From an uncultured Gemmataceae bacterium (lineage in GTDB: Bacteria; Planctomycetota; Planctomycetia; Gemmatales; Gemmataceae), in NCBI GenBank assembly GCA_937923405.1, contig CALDUY010000008.1, positions 186,001 to 250,000 of the forward strand: a stretch of DNA of 64,000 bases, written 5' to 3'. Every line of letters begins with the position of its first letter. Within the stretch, counting starts at the first letter, position 1. Under the pieces are notes generated by a model. It did no database searches, had not been told where the DNA came from, and worked only from the letters and a program-made list of their open reading frames with translations. Below are positions 28,889 through 37,638 of the stretch, piece by piece. The position numbers and the translations under genes are program-made.

Positions 28889-28894
28889 TCGCGA

Positions 28895-28924
28895 TTGTCT
28901 CCAAGGTGAGCCTTATCCTATGAT
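28895..28924 (+). promoter_or_regulatory. Candidate promoter of the dihydrouridine synthase gene
   Basis: TTGTCT and TATGAT separated by 18 bases, starting 7 bases after the pterin dehydratase stop. The -10 is identical to that of the candidate promoter at 28451-28478. It would give a short leader before the GTG at 28958. Confidence 0.33.
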
Positions 28925-28957
28925 GAGACCGTCGCCCAAGATCGACGTAGACCGACC

Positions 28958-30049
28958 GTGAAGCCGATTCCGCCGTTTCCTCATTCCGTAACTCGACCCG
29001 CCGTCGTGAAGCTGGGATCGCTGACGCTACGCTCGCGGTACACGCTGGCCCCGCTAGCGGGCTACACCAACCTGGCGTTTCGCTTGGCGGTGCGTAGCGT
29101 TGGAGCGCCGGGATTGGCCACGACCGATCTCGTTAATGCTCGCGCTCTACTAGTGCGTTCGCGTCGCACCCTGGAGTTGATCCAGACGTGCCCCGAGGAT
29201 CGGCCCGTGGCTGTGCAAATTTACGGCAATGTCGCTGAGGAGATGCGCGACGCGGCACAGTGGCTGGAATCGTATGGCGTGCAAGCAATCGACATCAACA
29301 TGGGCTGCCCGGTGCATAAAGTTACTCGCGGAGGAGGCGGCTCGGCCATGCTCTGCGATCGCGGCAGTACGGTTTCTCTCGTTCGTACCATCGTCGAAGC
29401 GGTCAAGATTCCCGTCACGGTGAAGATGCGGCTAGGCTGGGACGCCAGCCAACTCACTGCGCCGAAGTTTGCTCGGGAATTTGAACAAGTTGGGGTAGCT
29501 GGGATCACCATCCACGGCAGGACACGCGAACAAGGGTTCGGCGGAACCGTGGATCTGGACGGTATCCGCGCCGTGGTCGAGGCGGTAGAGCGAATTCCCG
29601 TACTAGGGAACGGTGACGTTCGCTGCCTCGCTGACGCCGAGCGTATGTTGCGTCAGACGGGTTGTGCCGGCATCGCCATCGGTCGCGGAGCTTTGCTCAA
29701 CCCCTGGTTTTTCGGCCAACTGCAACGTTGGGAAGCGACTGGAGATCCAGGACCGCCTGCGACCCAGCATGAGCGGCTCGACTTCATGGATCGCCACTTC
29801 CGAATGCTGGTACAGTATCTTTCCGAGCCGTTTGCTTGTATCACCTTCCGCAAGGTAGCGAACTGGTACTGCCGCGTATTAAAACCTGGACGCGAAATCC
29901 AGCAACAGTTGATGCTGATCGACAGTCTCGCCCATTTTAGCTCGCTTGTAGAGCAAATCCGTGAGGTGATCGCCGATCGCGGGGAAGACGAATTCCCTGT
30001 AGTGGATTCAGGAATTCGGATACCCAGCGGACCGATAGAACACTGGTAA
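28958..30049 (+). CDS. dus: tRNA-dihydrouridine synthase (DusB-type)
   Basis: A 363-residue FMN enzyme that reduces uridine in tRNA D-loops. The start is GTG without a clear ribosome site. The flavin and active-site segments are intact: LAPLAGYTNLAFR, then INMGCPVHKVTRGGGGSAM with the catalytic Cys, VTVKMRLGWD, and ITIHGRTREQGF. The length is normal. It is followed 19 bases later by a DNA methyltransferase gene with which it may share a transcript. Confidence 0.95.
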   Translation: MKPIPPFPHSVTRPAVVKLGSLTLRSRYTLAPLAGYTNLAFRLAVRSVGAPGLATTDLVNARALLVRSRRTLELIQTCPEDRPVAVQIYGNVAEEMRDAAQWLESYGVQAIDINMGCPVHKVTRGGGGSAMLCDRGSTVSLVRTIVEAVKIPVTVKMRLGWDASQLTAPKFAREFEQVGVAGITIHGRTREQGFGGTVDLDGIRAVVEAVERIPVLGNGDVRCLADAERMLRQTGCAGIAIGRGALLNPWFFGQLQRWEATGDPGPPATQHERLDFMDRHFRMLVQYLSEPFACITFRKVANWYCRVLKPGREIQQQLMLIDSLAHFSSLVEQIREVIADRGEDEFPVVDSGIRIPSGPIEHW

Positions 30050-30068
30050 TCGACCACGGAAGGTGCAT

Positions 30069-31040
30069 ATGCTTGCCTATTCGACTGAGTTAGGTTCGTG
30101 TTATCACGCCAACTCCTTAGAGTTGCTTGGCACTCTTCCGGAGAACTCGGTCAACTTGGTACTCACCTCGCCGCCATATGCTCTGCGGCGGAAAAAGGCC
30201 TACGGCAACGTCCACGCTCCGGATTACATTGAGTGGTTTCTTCCCTTTGCGGAGGAGATTTATCGTGTTCTTCGTCCAGATGGCAGTTTTGTTTTCGAGA
30301 TCGCCCCGGCCTGGGAGCGCGGAGCCGGCACACGCTCGCTGTTTCTCTACCAGCTCATTCTCGAATTGTGCCAACGGTTCCACCTAGTGCAGGAGATCTA
30401 CTGGTACAATCCTAGTCGGTTGCCCTCACCCGCGGAGTATGTCACCATTCGGCGAACGCGCGTCAAGGACGCAGTCAATGTAGCTTGGTGGCTGGCCAAA
30501 TCCAACACTCCCAAAGCCGACAATCGACGAGTCTTGCGTCCCTACAGCGAATCGATGCACCGCCTGTTTCGTGAGGGAGTACGAGTAACGCGGCGGCCCA
30601 GCGAGCATCGCATCGGTGAAAACTTCGACCGCGACAATGGCGGCGCGATTCCACCAAACCTCCTCGAGATTCCTAACACGACTTCGCGCGATCCTTATTT
30701 GAAACGCTGTAAAGAAGCGGGGGTTACTCCGCACCCCGCCCGCTTTCCCCTGGGACTGCCCGAGTTCTTCATTCGCTTTTTGACGGAAGAGAACGACCTG
30801 ATTGTCGATCCTTTCGCAGGAAGCAACGTCACTGGGGCAGTGGCCGAGCGACTCAAGCGGCGCTGGCTCGCGATAGAATCACAGGAAGAATATGTAATCG
30901 GTTCGCGGTTCCGCTTTGGCTCCTTAACCGACCTCATAACTCCCGTTCGGCCCGAGAACGAAGCAGAGCCAGATGCCGACCGAACCGTTGTTCCAACTGG
31001 TGGTGGAGATCGCAAAGCACGCCGACTTCAGCCGCGCTAA
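30069..31040 (+). CDS. DNA methyltransferase, N4-cytosine/N6-adenine beta class
   Basis: About 323 residues from the ATG at 30069, which has GGAAGG a few bases upstream. The catalytic motif TSPPY lies at about 33-37 and the SAM-binding DPFAGSN at about 247-253, so the catalytic motif comes first (beta-class order). TSPPY favours N4-cytosine methylation. The middle, about 110-200, holds the target-recognition region. The last 30 residues are a charged tail and overlap the converging gene by 107 bases. No restriction enzyme is recognisable nearby, so it may be a solitary methyltransferase. Confidence 0.9.
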   Translation: MLAYSTELGSCYHANSLELLGTLPENSVNLVLTSPPYALRRKKAYGNVHAPDYIEWFLPFAEEIYRVLRPDGSFVFEIAPAWERGAGTRSLFLYQLILELCQRFHLVQEIYWYNPSRLPSPAEYVTIRRTRVKDAVNVAWWLAKSNTPKADNRRVLRPYSESMHRLFREGVRVTRRPSEHRIGENFDRDNGGAIPPNLLEIPNTTSRDPYLKRCKEAGVTPHPARFPLGLPEFFIRFLTEENDLIVDPFAGSNVTGAVAERLKRRWLAIESQEEYVIGSRFRFGSLTDLITPVRPENEAEPDADRTVVPTGGGDRKARRLQPR

Positions 31041-31617
31041 CTTCGCGACCATTCCCCAACGTCTGCGGACCCGACGCCAAGCAGCGTTCTATCTCGGTCA
31101 GGTGTTTCTGAATTTCATCGAGGCGAGCATCGACTGCACTGCCTAGCCGCTCTCCCATCGACCAGAATTTGCAGGCCTCGCTAAAGGTCCACTCGACCTC
31201 ACGGCCTTGGCGATGCTTGGCATAGGCACTGCTCGCCAACAGTCCCTGCAACAGGAGATCCTGCTCCCGCGAGAACCGCGGTAATGACCGCTTTGAAGTC
31301 AGTGGCGGAGTTTCCTCCCCTTGCAACAGTTTGCGGACGATTTGCCGACCATCCCGAGTCAGCGTGTACAGTTTCTGTCCGACCTTGGTCATCCAACCGC
31401 GACGCGGCAACCCCTTCTCCCCCATAATCCCAGCTAGCACTTTATTCGAGTCGGGGTAAATTTCGTCGAACCCTTTCAACCCGAACGTCTTGGGATACTT
31501 CTTCCACGAGGCGACGATCAGCGCTTCGGCACTGAACGGCGATTGGCCCGATTCTTCCAGATGTGCAGCTGCAAGGAGGATCTTTTCCGGCAGTGTAAAG
31601 TTGGCTACCTCGTTCAC
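30934..31617 (-). CDS. Unrecognised protein with helix-turn-helix-like N-terminus
   Basis: A 227-residue protein. Residues 1-95 look like a winged-helix-type domain: LPEKILLAAAHLEESGQSPF, AEALIVASWKKYPKTFG, then RRGWMTKVGQKLYTLTRDGR, where the last part resembles a wing. The second half is helical and charged, with a possible coiled coil (about 165-220). I do not recognise a nuclease motif. It converges on the methyltransferase gene with a 107-base overlap. It could be a regulator or a partner of that enzyme, or an unrelated gene. Its own promoter should lie in the 135 bases upstream. Confidence 0.65.
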   Translation of the reverse strand: MNEVANFTLPEKILLAAAHLEESGQSPFSAEALIVASWKKYPKTFGLKGFDEIYPDSNKVLAGIMGEKGLPRRGWMTKVGQKLYTLTRDGRQIVRKLLQGEETPPLTSKRSLPRFSREQDLLLQGLLASSAYAKHRQGREVEWTFSEACKFWSMGERLGSAVDARLDEIQKHLTEIERCLASGPQTLGNGREVSAAEVGVLCDLHHQLEQRFGRHLALLRSRAEREL

Positions 31618-31752
31618 GACACCACCCCCGACGGCTACATCACTATCCCTCCGTATTCATCTTGCCTGGACAATCACTGAGTTGCTAGCCAACAACTTAG
31701 CCGGCGGGAGAACATTCGCCGTCTGGAGCCGTTCTCTCTGCTATAACCGACA

Positions 31753-32808
31753 TCACTCGTTTTCGTCGGCTTGTAACTGCTCTGTATGCATCAGTTCACG
31801 CAGAACAACCGTTGCATAGCTTCCAGCTGGAAGAGTAAAGCGCAGTCGTACCCCTTCGGCTTCGACGACGGCATCGAGATCGTCCAGATAGATCAGACTG
31901 TATCGACGAGTGCCGGAGAGTAGCTTGCCAAATCCCTGGAACGAGGCCAGACTCAGTTCCGCCGCCTGCAACGTCTGTAATTCGCGCTCCAGGGCCGGAC
32001 CGGCGGACTTGAACATCTTTTTCCCGAACATCGGACCACCAGGAATGATCTCACGACGCTCGAAACGCTCTTGCTCTCGGGGCACGTCTTGGACGACAAA
32101 CATTCCTCCAAATGGCCATTTCAGCATCACGTCGCCTGGTAAAACGGTGCGAAACAGGCCATCACGCAAGCGAGCGGCCACATAGTGGTTGAACAAGGCG
32201 GACTGTACCGCCGAGAGAGCGAGTCGCCGCAAAAACGGATTCACTCGTTTGGCGGTGTTGCCTCGGAACAGTTCGAGCCCAAGCTGCAGAGTTTCTCCCT
32301 CTCTACCAAATCGCTGAGGTCCGTAAAAATTGGGCACGCCTTGAGTTCGCAACCGTTGGAGCAGGGCGGGGAGTCGCTCTGCCGACTCGGAGTGGACGTG
32401 ACGGATCAAAATGTTGAAGCGATTGCCATGCAAATGTCCAGGTTTGAGTTTGTTGCTATGCCGCGACACAGAAAGCAAGTGAATTCCGTCTCGATTGAGT
32501 TCGTCGAGCAAGGGCTCACATGAGTCGGGAACAGAGATCATCTGCCGCGTGACAGCATGCCGATCCTTCAACCCCGCCGCGCCGATTTCCGCTAACGGCA
32601 CTTCCAGTCGTTTGGACACCTGACGCAAAAAGAACTCCGCGCCTAGCTCCCGCTTTTCCACCCAAAGATAGAGAAATTCTCCCTTACCTGACGGAGCATA
32701 GGCCGGAATCTCCTCTACCTCGAAATCCTCGGCTCGACATTTGATCTGTCCGCTGATTCCTGGCAGGTCAGCGGTGAGTAAAGGCAGCGAATCCACGAGA
32801 ATGGACAT
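31753..32808 (-). CDS. truD: tRNA pseudouridine synthase TruD
   Basis: A 351-residue enzyme that makes pseudouridine 13 in tRNA(Glu). The diagnostic motif GLKDRHAVTRQ with the catalytic Asp lies near residue 80. The segments RAEDFEVEEIPAY, HGNRFNILIRHV and PNFYGPQRFGREG are also typical of TruD. The length matches the family. It is divergent from the aldehyde dehydrogenase, with 40 bases between the starts. Confidence 0.96.
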   Translation of the reverse strand: MSILVDSLPLLTADLPGISGQIKCRAEDFEVEEIPAYAPSGKGEFLYLWVEKRELGAEFFLRQVSKRLEVPLAEIGAAGLKDRHAVTRQMISVPDSCEPLLDELNRDGIHLLSVSRHSNKLKPGHLHGNRFNILIRHVHSESAERLPALLQRLRTQGVPNFYGPQRFGREGETLQLGLELFRGNTAKRVNPFLRRLALSAVQSALFNHYVAARLRDGLFRTVLPGDVMLKWPFGGMFVVQDVPREQERFERREIIPGGPMFGKKMFKSAGPALERELQTLQAAELSLASFQGFGKLLSGTRRYSLIYLDDLDAVVEAEGVRLRFTLPAGSYATVVLRELMHTEQLQADENE

Positions 32809-32848
32809 GACTGGTCTCAGCGAGGCGAGCGCTTCCTAGAATACGGTC

Positions 32849-34294
32849 ATGAATACCACACAGTTGAGCGCAACCAACCTGCAAGCGATTACTGACCGCG
32901 CACGAGCCGCACAGCGAGCCTGGGCTGGGTTAAGCGTGCGACAGCGGCTAGTTTACGCCAGGCAATTCCGAGGATTACTTTATCGAGAGACGGACCGATT
33001 CGCCGAGGTGATTGCCACTGAAGTAGGTAAATCCATCATCGAAGCCTTGGGCGGCGACGTCCTCAGCACCGCCGACGCCGTGCGCTTCCTGGAACGCCAG
33101 GCCGAGCAAATACTCCGACCTCGTCAGATAGCGCGGAGTTCGCGACCCACTTGGTTGATGGGTCAGTCCGACGTGGTGCATCGCCGACCGCGTGGAGTCA
33201 TCGGTATTATTGGCACCTGGAACTATCCACTGTTTCTCAACGGGGTGCAGGTCATGCAGGCACTAGTGGCCGGTAATGCTGTCCTCTGGAAGCCCTCAGA
33301 AATCACGCCGCGTTTTGCCGAACTGCTACATCAATTGCTGCTCGAAGCTGGATTTCCCTCGGATCTCGTGGTCGGTTTGCCGGCGACGCGCGAAATGGGA
33401 CCGGCACTAGCTGAGGCCGACGTCGATCATGTGGTCTTCACAGGATCGGCACAGGTAGGACGAAAGCTGGCCGCCCGTCTAGGCGAACGGCTCATCTCTT
33501 CCACGTTAGAGTTGTCCGGTTGCGATGCTCAGTTTGTCCTGGCCGATGCCGACGTCCGGCTCGCGGCCCGAGCAGCCTGGTTCGGCACCAACCTCAATCG
33601 CGGCCAGACCTGCATTGCCGTTCGACGAGCCTTCGTGCAACGTCCGCTCTATGCCGAGTTCTGCACCCAGATTGGTGAGTTGGCCGCCCAATTCATATCA
33701 ACTCCGCTGACCATCCCCGCCCAAGAACAACAGGCTGAGCAACTCGTGCGGCAAGCGGTTGAGGCTGGCGCGAAACGGTTGGCGGCGAACGCCGGTGTTG
33801 TGGTCGATGCTCGCCCTGAAATGCGGATTTGTCAGGAAGCCGCCTTCGCTCCAGTGATGGCCGTCCTGCCGTTTGACACCATCGAAGAAGCTCTGCGGAT
33901 GGAAGCCGAGTGCCCCTACGCTCTGGGCGCATCTATCTTTACGCGCTCTCTGGAGCAAGGGCAATTAATCGCGGCCCAACTCCGCGCCGGAACCGTGACC
34001 ATCAATGACGTCATTGTTCCGACCTCACACCCAGCGACCCCCTTCGGCGGACGGCAGAGCAGCGGCTGGGGCGTCACTCAGGGAGCCGAGGGATTACTAG
34101 AAATGACCGTGCCGCAGGTAGTCAGCGTGCGTAGCGGTTCATTCCGTCCGCATTACGATATGAGCGATCCGGAAAAGCTGAAAATACAAGGGGAACTCCT
34201 ACGCGGCTTCCTCGCCGCCACTCATGCTCCTCGATTCAGGCAACGACTAGGTGGCTGGTGGCGGATTGTTCGCGCCGCTTGGCGAGGACTGTAA
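32849..34294 (+). CDS. NAD(P)-dependent aldehyde dehydrogenase
   Basis: A 481-residue aldehyde dehydrogenase. The catalytic Glu is at about 221 (LELSG) and the catalytic Cys at about 255 (NRGQTC), 34 residues apart as in the family. The cofactor-binding stretch GTWNYPLFLNGVQVMQALVA and KPSE are present. The C-terminus is normal, with a short extra Arg/Trp-rich tail. The substrate is probably a medium-chain or aromatic aldehyde (inference). The deacylase gene begins 2 bases after its stop. Confidence 0.94.
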   Translation: MNTTQLSATNLQAITDRARAAQRAWAGLSVRQRLVYARQFRGLLYRETDRFAEVIATEVGKSIIEALGGDVLSTADAVRFLERQAEQILRPRQIARSSRPTWLMGQSDVVHRRPRGVIGIIGTWNYPLFLNGVQVMQALVAGNAVLWKPSEITPRFAELLHQLLLEAGFPSDLVVGLPATREMGPALAEADVDHVVFTGSAQVGRKLAARLGERLISSTLELSGCDAQFVLADADVRLAARAAWFGTNLNRGQTCIAVRRAFVQRPLYAEFCTQIGELAAQFISTPLTIPAQEQQAEQLVRQAVEAGAKRLAANAGVVVDARPEMRICQEAAFAPVMAVLPFDTIEEALRMEAECPYALGASIFTRSLEQGQLIAAQLRAGTVTINDVIVPTSHPATPFGGRQSSGWGVTQGAEGLLEMTVPQVVSVRSGSFRPHYDMSDPEKLKIQGELLRGFLAATHAPRFRQRLGGWWRIVRAAWRGL

Positions 34295-34296
34295 CT

Positions 34297-34755
34297 ATGA
34301 CTGTCTTCGAGCGAGTCTGCGATAAGCTGAGCGTCTCTGGCGTCGAATTCACCGTCTTGCGCCATGCTCCAGTCTTCACCAGTGAGCAAGCCGCTACCGT
34401 GCGCGGCGTGCCCCTCTGCACCGGAGCCAAGGCCTTGATCGTCAAAGCTAATGACGATTTTCTGCTGCTCGTCGTTCCAGCTGATCGCAAACTCGACAGC
34501 AAAAAGACACGAACAAAGTTGGGAGTAAAATCGCTTCGTTTCGCCACTCGCGAAGAGGTGGAGCAACTGACCAGCCTGCAACCGGGTTCGATCCCGCCGT
34601 TCGGCAGTCTGTTTGGTCTGCCGACCTGGTGCGATCTCGCCCTTGCTCTGAATCCGACGATCAATTTCAACGCCGGCGATCATGCTATCTCGGTCAGTCT
34701 GGCCTATTCCGACTGGCAGCAGGTCGAGCAGCCCCAACTAGCCGAGTTGACATAA
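34297..34755 (+). CDS. YbaK/ProX-type aminoacyl-tRNA deacylase
   Basis: About 152 residues from the ATG at 34297; an open frame from 34258 overlaps the preceding gene. The YbaK fold is seen in HAPVFTSEQAATVRGVPLCT, GAKALIVKANDDFLLLVVPA, and FGSLFGLPTWCD. These enzymes hydrolyse mischarged tRNAs such as Ala- or Cys-tRNA(Pro). It is translationally linked to the aldehyde dehydrogenase gene (2-base gap), though the functional link is unclear. The next gene converges 3 bases later. Confidence 0.88.
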   Translation: MTVFERVCDKLSVSGVEFTVLRHAPVFTSEQAATVRGVPLCTGAKALIVKANDDFLLLVVPADRKLDSKKTRTKLGVKSLRFATREEVEQLTSLQPGSIPPFGSLFGLPTWCDLALALNPTINFNAGDHAISVSLAYSDWQQVEQPQLAELT

Positions 34756-34758
34756 CCA

Positions 34759-35274
34759 CTATTTCGGCTCCAGCATGTGCGCCTTGCAAAACTCCGTGTG
34801 GGCTTTGCGAAACTCCGTGGCTGCCAGTGACTCCTCATAACTAGCTCTCGACAGCAACGGTTGAATTGTCCGCCACCGCTCCCGCGGTTCCAGGCGTTGA
34901 TCCTGGGCCGCGTTGTAGATTGGCGTGATGCATTTGTCGTAGATGGTCTGTTGTTGCGAGAGAAACGTCCGATAGCGATCCATCAGCTCGGCACCCGTTC
35001 TGGAACCGTGAGGTGGCAGAACGTTCTCGAAATTCTTGTGCGCCTCTTTGAGCGCGGCCCCAACCTCAGCATAGGCACTGCTCAGCGAGGGATCGGCTTG
35101 TCGCCCCGAGGCTAACGGTTCAATGGCCTTGTAGAACTTCTTAGCGGCTGTCTCCAGTTTTTTGTTCGTCTGGCCGATGCGATTGTTGAACTGCATCGGT
35201 TTGAGCGGCTGCGCGCAACCGGACGCAATCACCACTAATACTGCGAGCAGGCCGCCGAGTACGCACTGTCTCAC
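34759..35274 (-). CDS. Lipoprotein of unknown function
   Basis: A 171-residue protein with a lipoprotein signal (LGGLLAVLVVIASGCAQP, Cys at about 20). The mature part is mostly alpha-helical (KKLETAAKKFYKAIEPLA, AYAEVGAALKEAHKNFENVL) and shows no known domain. Near the end a 7-residue unit is duplicated (TEFRKAH then TEFCKAH). It is likely an envelope helical-bundle protein. The downstream zinc-ribbon gene lies upstream on this strand and may share its transcript. Confidence 0.75.
   Translation of the reverse strand: MRQCVLGGLLAVLVVIASGCAQPLKPMQFNNRIGQTNKKLETAAKKFYKAIEPLASGRQADPSLSSAYAEVGAALKEAHKNFENVLPPHGSRTGAELMDRYRTFLSQQQTIYDKCITPIYNAAQDQRLEPRERWRTIQPLLSRASYEESLAATEFRKAHTEFCKAHMLEPK
34777..34818. 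repeat. 21-bp imperfect tandem repeat in lipoprotein gene
   Basis: Two adjacent 21-base units match at 18 positions and keep the reading frame. They encode the duplicated seven residues near the C-terminus of the lipoprotein. Confidence 0.85.
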
Positions 35275-35297
35275 CGTTCAACTCCTGCAGATCTTCA

Positions 35298-35333
35298 ATC
35301 TGTCATTAATCTTCATTCCATCTGTCATTAATC
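35298..35333. repeat. 14-bp direct repeat at the gene boundary
   Basis: ATCTGTCATTAATC occurs at 35298-35311 and again at 35320-35333. The second copy contains the stop codon of the zinc-ribbon membrane gene. It lies in the gap between two minus-strand genes and looks like a short local duplication. Confidence 0.85.
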
Positions 35334-36302
35334 CGGCTTAAACTCAAAACCATCGATCACTTGTTGATCAAACAGGGTTTTCAACCCCCAAATGGCAACT
35401 CCCAACGAGATCAAATACAGAATAGTCATCGCGCCAATCGTCAAGTACATACCGAATTCCGCATCTTCGAGCAATCCAACGGCAATGTAATTAAGAATTA
35501 ACGAGACCACGATTTGAATTCCTAAGGTATTTAGAGGAGTCATAGCCAGAATACAGGCAAAAATAGCCCAGCGTCGCGATTCCAGGTTTTGTCCTTTGAT
35601 GCCTCCACCTACGACCATTGCCGAATAAATCGCACCGAAAATCAACGGAGCGATCAGCGGAATGAACCAGATCGACAAATCAAAGCCAAAAAACTCAAAG
35701 AACCCGCCTTTCTCCTCGGGATAGGTTTTCTCCTGCTCAGCAGTTCCACTGCCGCCACCAGCAAATCCCGGGAAGAAGCCGCCTCCGCCGCCGCCTCCTT
35801 CCGGATCCACCGCGCCAAGACCCGGCCCGACGCGCATCACCGGACTCATTTTATCCCCCGCCCCGGGCATGACCGGGAATACCGTCGGGATCATCAACAA
35901 CAAAAACAACGCCATCCAGCCCAGGACACAAATCATGCCGACTAGTTGGAGTTTGCTCATCGGGTTGGTCAGCTTGACGATGGCCGGCCCGCGCAAATCT
36001 CGAATCGACTCGTCCGGAGCATACTCGATTCTTGGTTTGCGTTTTTCCTCATTCTCGTCCTCATCCCGGATGTAGCCGTAGGTTTCTTCTTCCTTGGGAG
36101 CCTCTTTTTTCTTGGTCGTTGTCTGTTTGGCCTTGGGAGCTTTGCTCGATCGTCCTCGGCGCGGAACTTCTTCCTCGTCGTCTTCACCCGCGACGAAGAT
36201 CAGGTCACAGTTCGGACATCGCACTTTCTTGCCTGGAGTGACCGGTTTGGCCGGTCGTAATACCGTGCCACAGTCCGGACAGTTCAACCTGGTGATCGCC
36301 AT
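35328..36302 (-). CDS. Zinc-ribbon membrane protein of unknown function
   Basis: A 324-residue protein. The N-terminal zinc ribbon has two CxxC pairs (LNCPDCG and VRCPNCD) within the first 35 residues, as in many planctomycete envelope proteins. A charged Lys/Glu-rich linker follows. The first membrane segment is at about 120-145, then a Gly-rich stretch of about 40 residues, and four more hydrophobic segments (about 205-315). The function is unknown; the zinc ribbon should face the cytoplasm. Confidence 0.85.
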   Translation of the reverse strand: MAITRLNCPDCGTVLRPAKPVTPGKKVRCPNCDLIFVAGEDDEEEVPRRGRSSKAPKAKQTTTKKKEAPKEEETYGYIRDEDENEEKRKPRIEYAPDESIRDLRGPAIVKLTNPMSKLQLVGMICVLGWMALFLLLMIPTVFPVMPGAGDKMSPVMRVGPGLGAVDPEGGGGGGGFFPGFAGGGSGTAEQEKTYPEEKGGFFEFFGFDLSIWFIPLIAPLIFGAIYSAMVVGGGIKGQNLESRRWAIFACILAMTPLNTLGIQIVVSLILNYIAVGLLEDAEFGMYLTIGAMTILYLISLGVAIWGLKTLFDQQVIDGFEFKPD

Positions 36303-36356
36303 CGCCTTTGCCCCGAGATTGCCGTTTCAATATGCCCCGATTGCGTCCAGTTTACA

Positions 36357-37469
36357 TCATCGCCATCCCTTCTGCCAGACGCTGATTCGCGCGGCCTGGC
36401 CTAGGATACGAAGGTTGACCGTTCGCTGAGCCTGCCATCCCACCTCCGCTACTGCGTCGCGTAGTGTTCGGACATCGCTGACCAGTAACGTCGCCCGTCC
36501 CCCAGGCTTGAGAACTCGATCGTACTCACGGATCATGTCGCGATACAACGGTCCGATCTCTCCGGGCGAAGCGAGCTGTTTGCCAAAAGGCGGATTCGAC
36601 AAAATCGCGTCCACCGATTGATCCGCGAGAGGCAATCGCCGCGCGTCCCAATTGGCCACCAGTGGGGATCCCAAACGTCGCAGATTCAATCCCGCCGCGC
36701 GGGCAGCGGCAAACTCTAAATCGCCCCCACACACCTGCACCGCTTGTTCGCGGAAGCGATCTGCATGGCAACGAATCTCCGCCATGATGGTGCCCACTCC
36801 ACACATCGGATCGACCAGCACCTCGCCTGGTTTGATTCCCGTTAATCGCACCATAGCCGCCGCCACGGTTGGACGCAGGGACGCGGCTCGATGTTCCAAC
36901 TTCCAGGTGCGATGTCGCATGGTTCGATCGGAGAGCCGCAGTCCACATATTGCCGTCGCCTCATGAATCGACAACCACACCTCGACAAAGGCGTTCTCTT
37001 CCGCTTCGGGCCAGCTTGCGGGAAGATGTCCTGCCAGTCCCTTGGCAAGTGCTTGGCGCGTGTGTTTCCGCAAGTAGCCGTGTTCTCCCGCCATCTGGGC
37101 TACTAGCCGATATGTCGGTCGACTCTTCGGCTTAGGTCGCAAGGCATGATGCAGCTTAAATAATCGTCCCCAATCCACGTTCCTTGCCGTCCACCGTTGG
37201 ATCAAATCCAGATCGGTCGCTCGATAGGTAAGCTGATCCGTCCCCCACGCCAACAGAAATACATCCTCAACCGTCCGCAGTTCCAGCAATCGTCGATCGA
37301 TCGCTTTCGCTCGAAAAACCACGGTCCCCGACGTGATCTTGCGAATCTCCCCGCCAAGATCGCGTCGAATCTCCTCAGCGGCGATTTCCTCTAGCCCAGC
37401 CACTACCATACCGTAGCAGGCAGGCAGTTCTCCGACCTCTTCTCGATGCGAATGCCGTGTGCGACTCAT
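36357..37469 (-). CDS. THUMP-domain RNA methyltransferase (RlmL/Trm14-like)
   Basis: About 370 residues from the ATG at 37469; an open frame continues to a GTG at 37532 but adds no recognisable sequence. The THUMP domain (about 15-150) starts near CYGMVVAGLEEIAAEEIRR. The methyltransferase domain has motif I in VLVDPMCGVGTIMAEIR and the catalytic motif NPPFG. Enzymes of this layout methylate N2 of guanosine in rRNA or tRNA. The C-terminal part is normal. It is divergent from the TPR/alpha-CTD gene, with 170 bases between the starts. Confidence 0.9.
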   Translation of the reverse strand: MSRTRHSHREEVGELPACYGMVVAGLEEIAAEEIRRDLGGEIRKITSGTVVFRAKAIDRRLLELRTVEDVFLLAWGTDQLTYRATDLDLIQRWTARNVDWGRLFKLHHALRPKPKSRPTYRLVAQMAGEHGYLRKHTRQALAKGLAGHLPASWPEAEENAFVEVWLSIHEATAICGLRLSDRTMRHRTWKLEHRAASLRPTVAAAMVRLTGIKPGEVLVDPMCGVGTIMAEIRCHADRFREQAVQVCGGDLEFAAARAAGLNLRRLGSPLVANWDARRLPLADQSVDAILSNPPFGKQLASPGEIGPLYRDMIREYDRVLKPGGRATLLVSDVRTLRDAVAEVGWQAQRTVNLRILGQAARISVWQKGWR

Positions 37470-37638
37470 GATTCGGGGTACTCTTGCAAGAAAATCGCGT
37501 GCCAGTATACTACCAATTCCTCCTCGCTTCACCGAGAGCGAGACGACGAGTTCAACCCAAACGGCGAATCAATGGCCCGAGGCATCCGCGGGAATCATGG
37601 ATGCTTCGGGTTTGTGCTATCCCGTGGAGACCGCTCGC

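Noticed and set aside
30934..31617. Restriction endonuclease partner of the methyltransferase
   Set aside because: I see no PD-(D/E)XK, HNH or GIY-YIG motif. The N-terminus looks like a DNA-binding helix-turn-helix instead.
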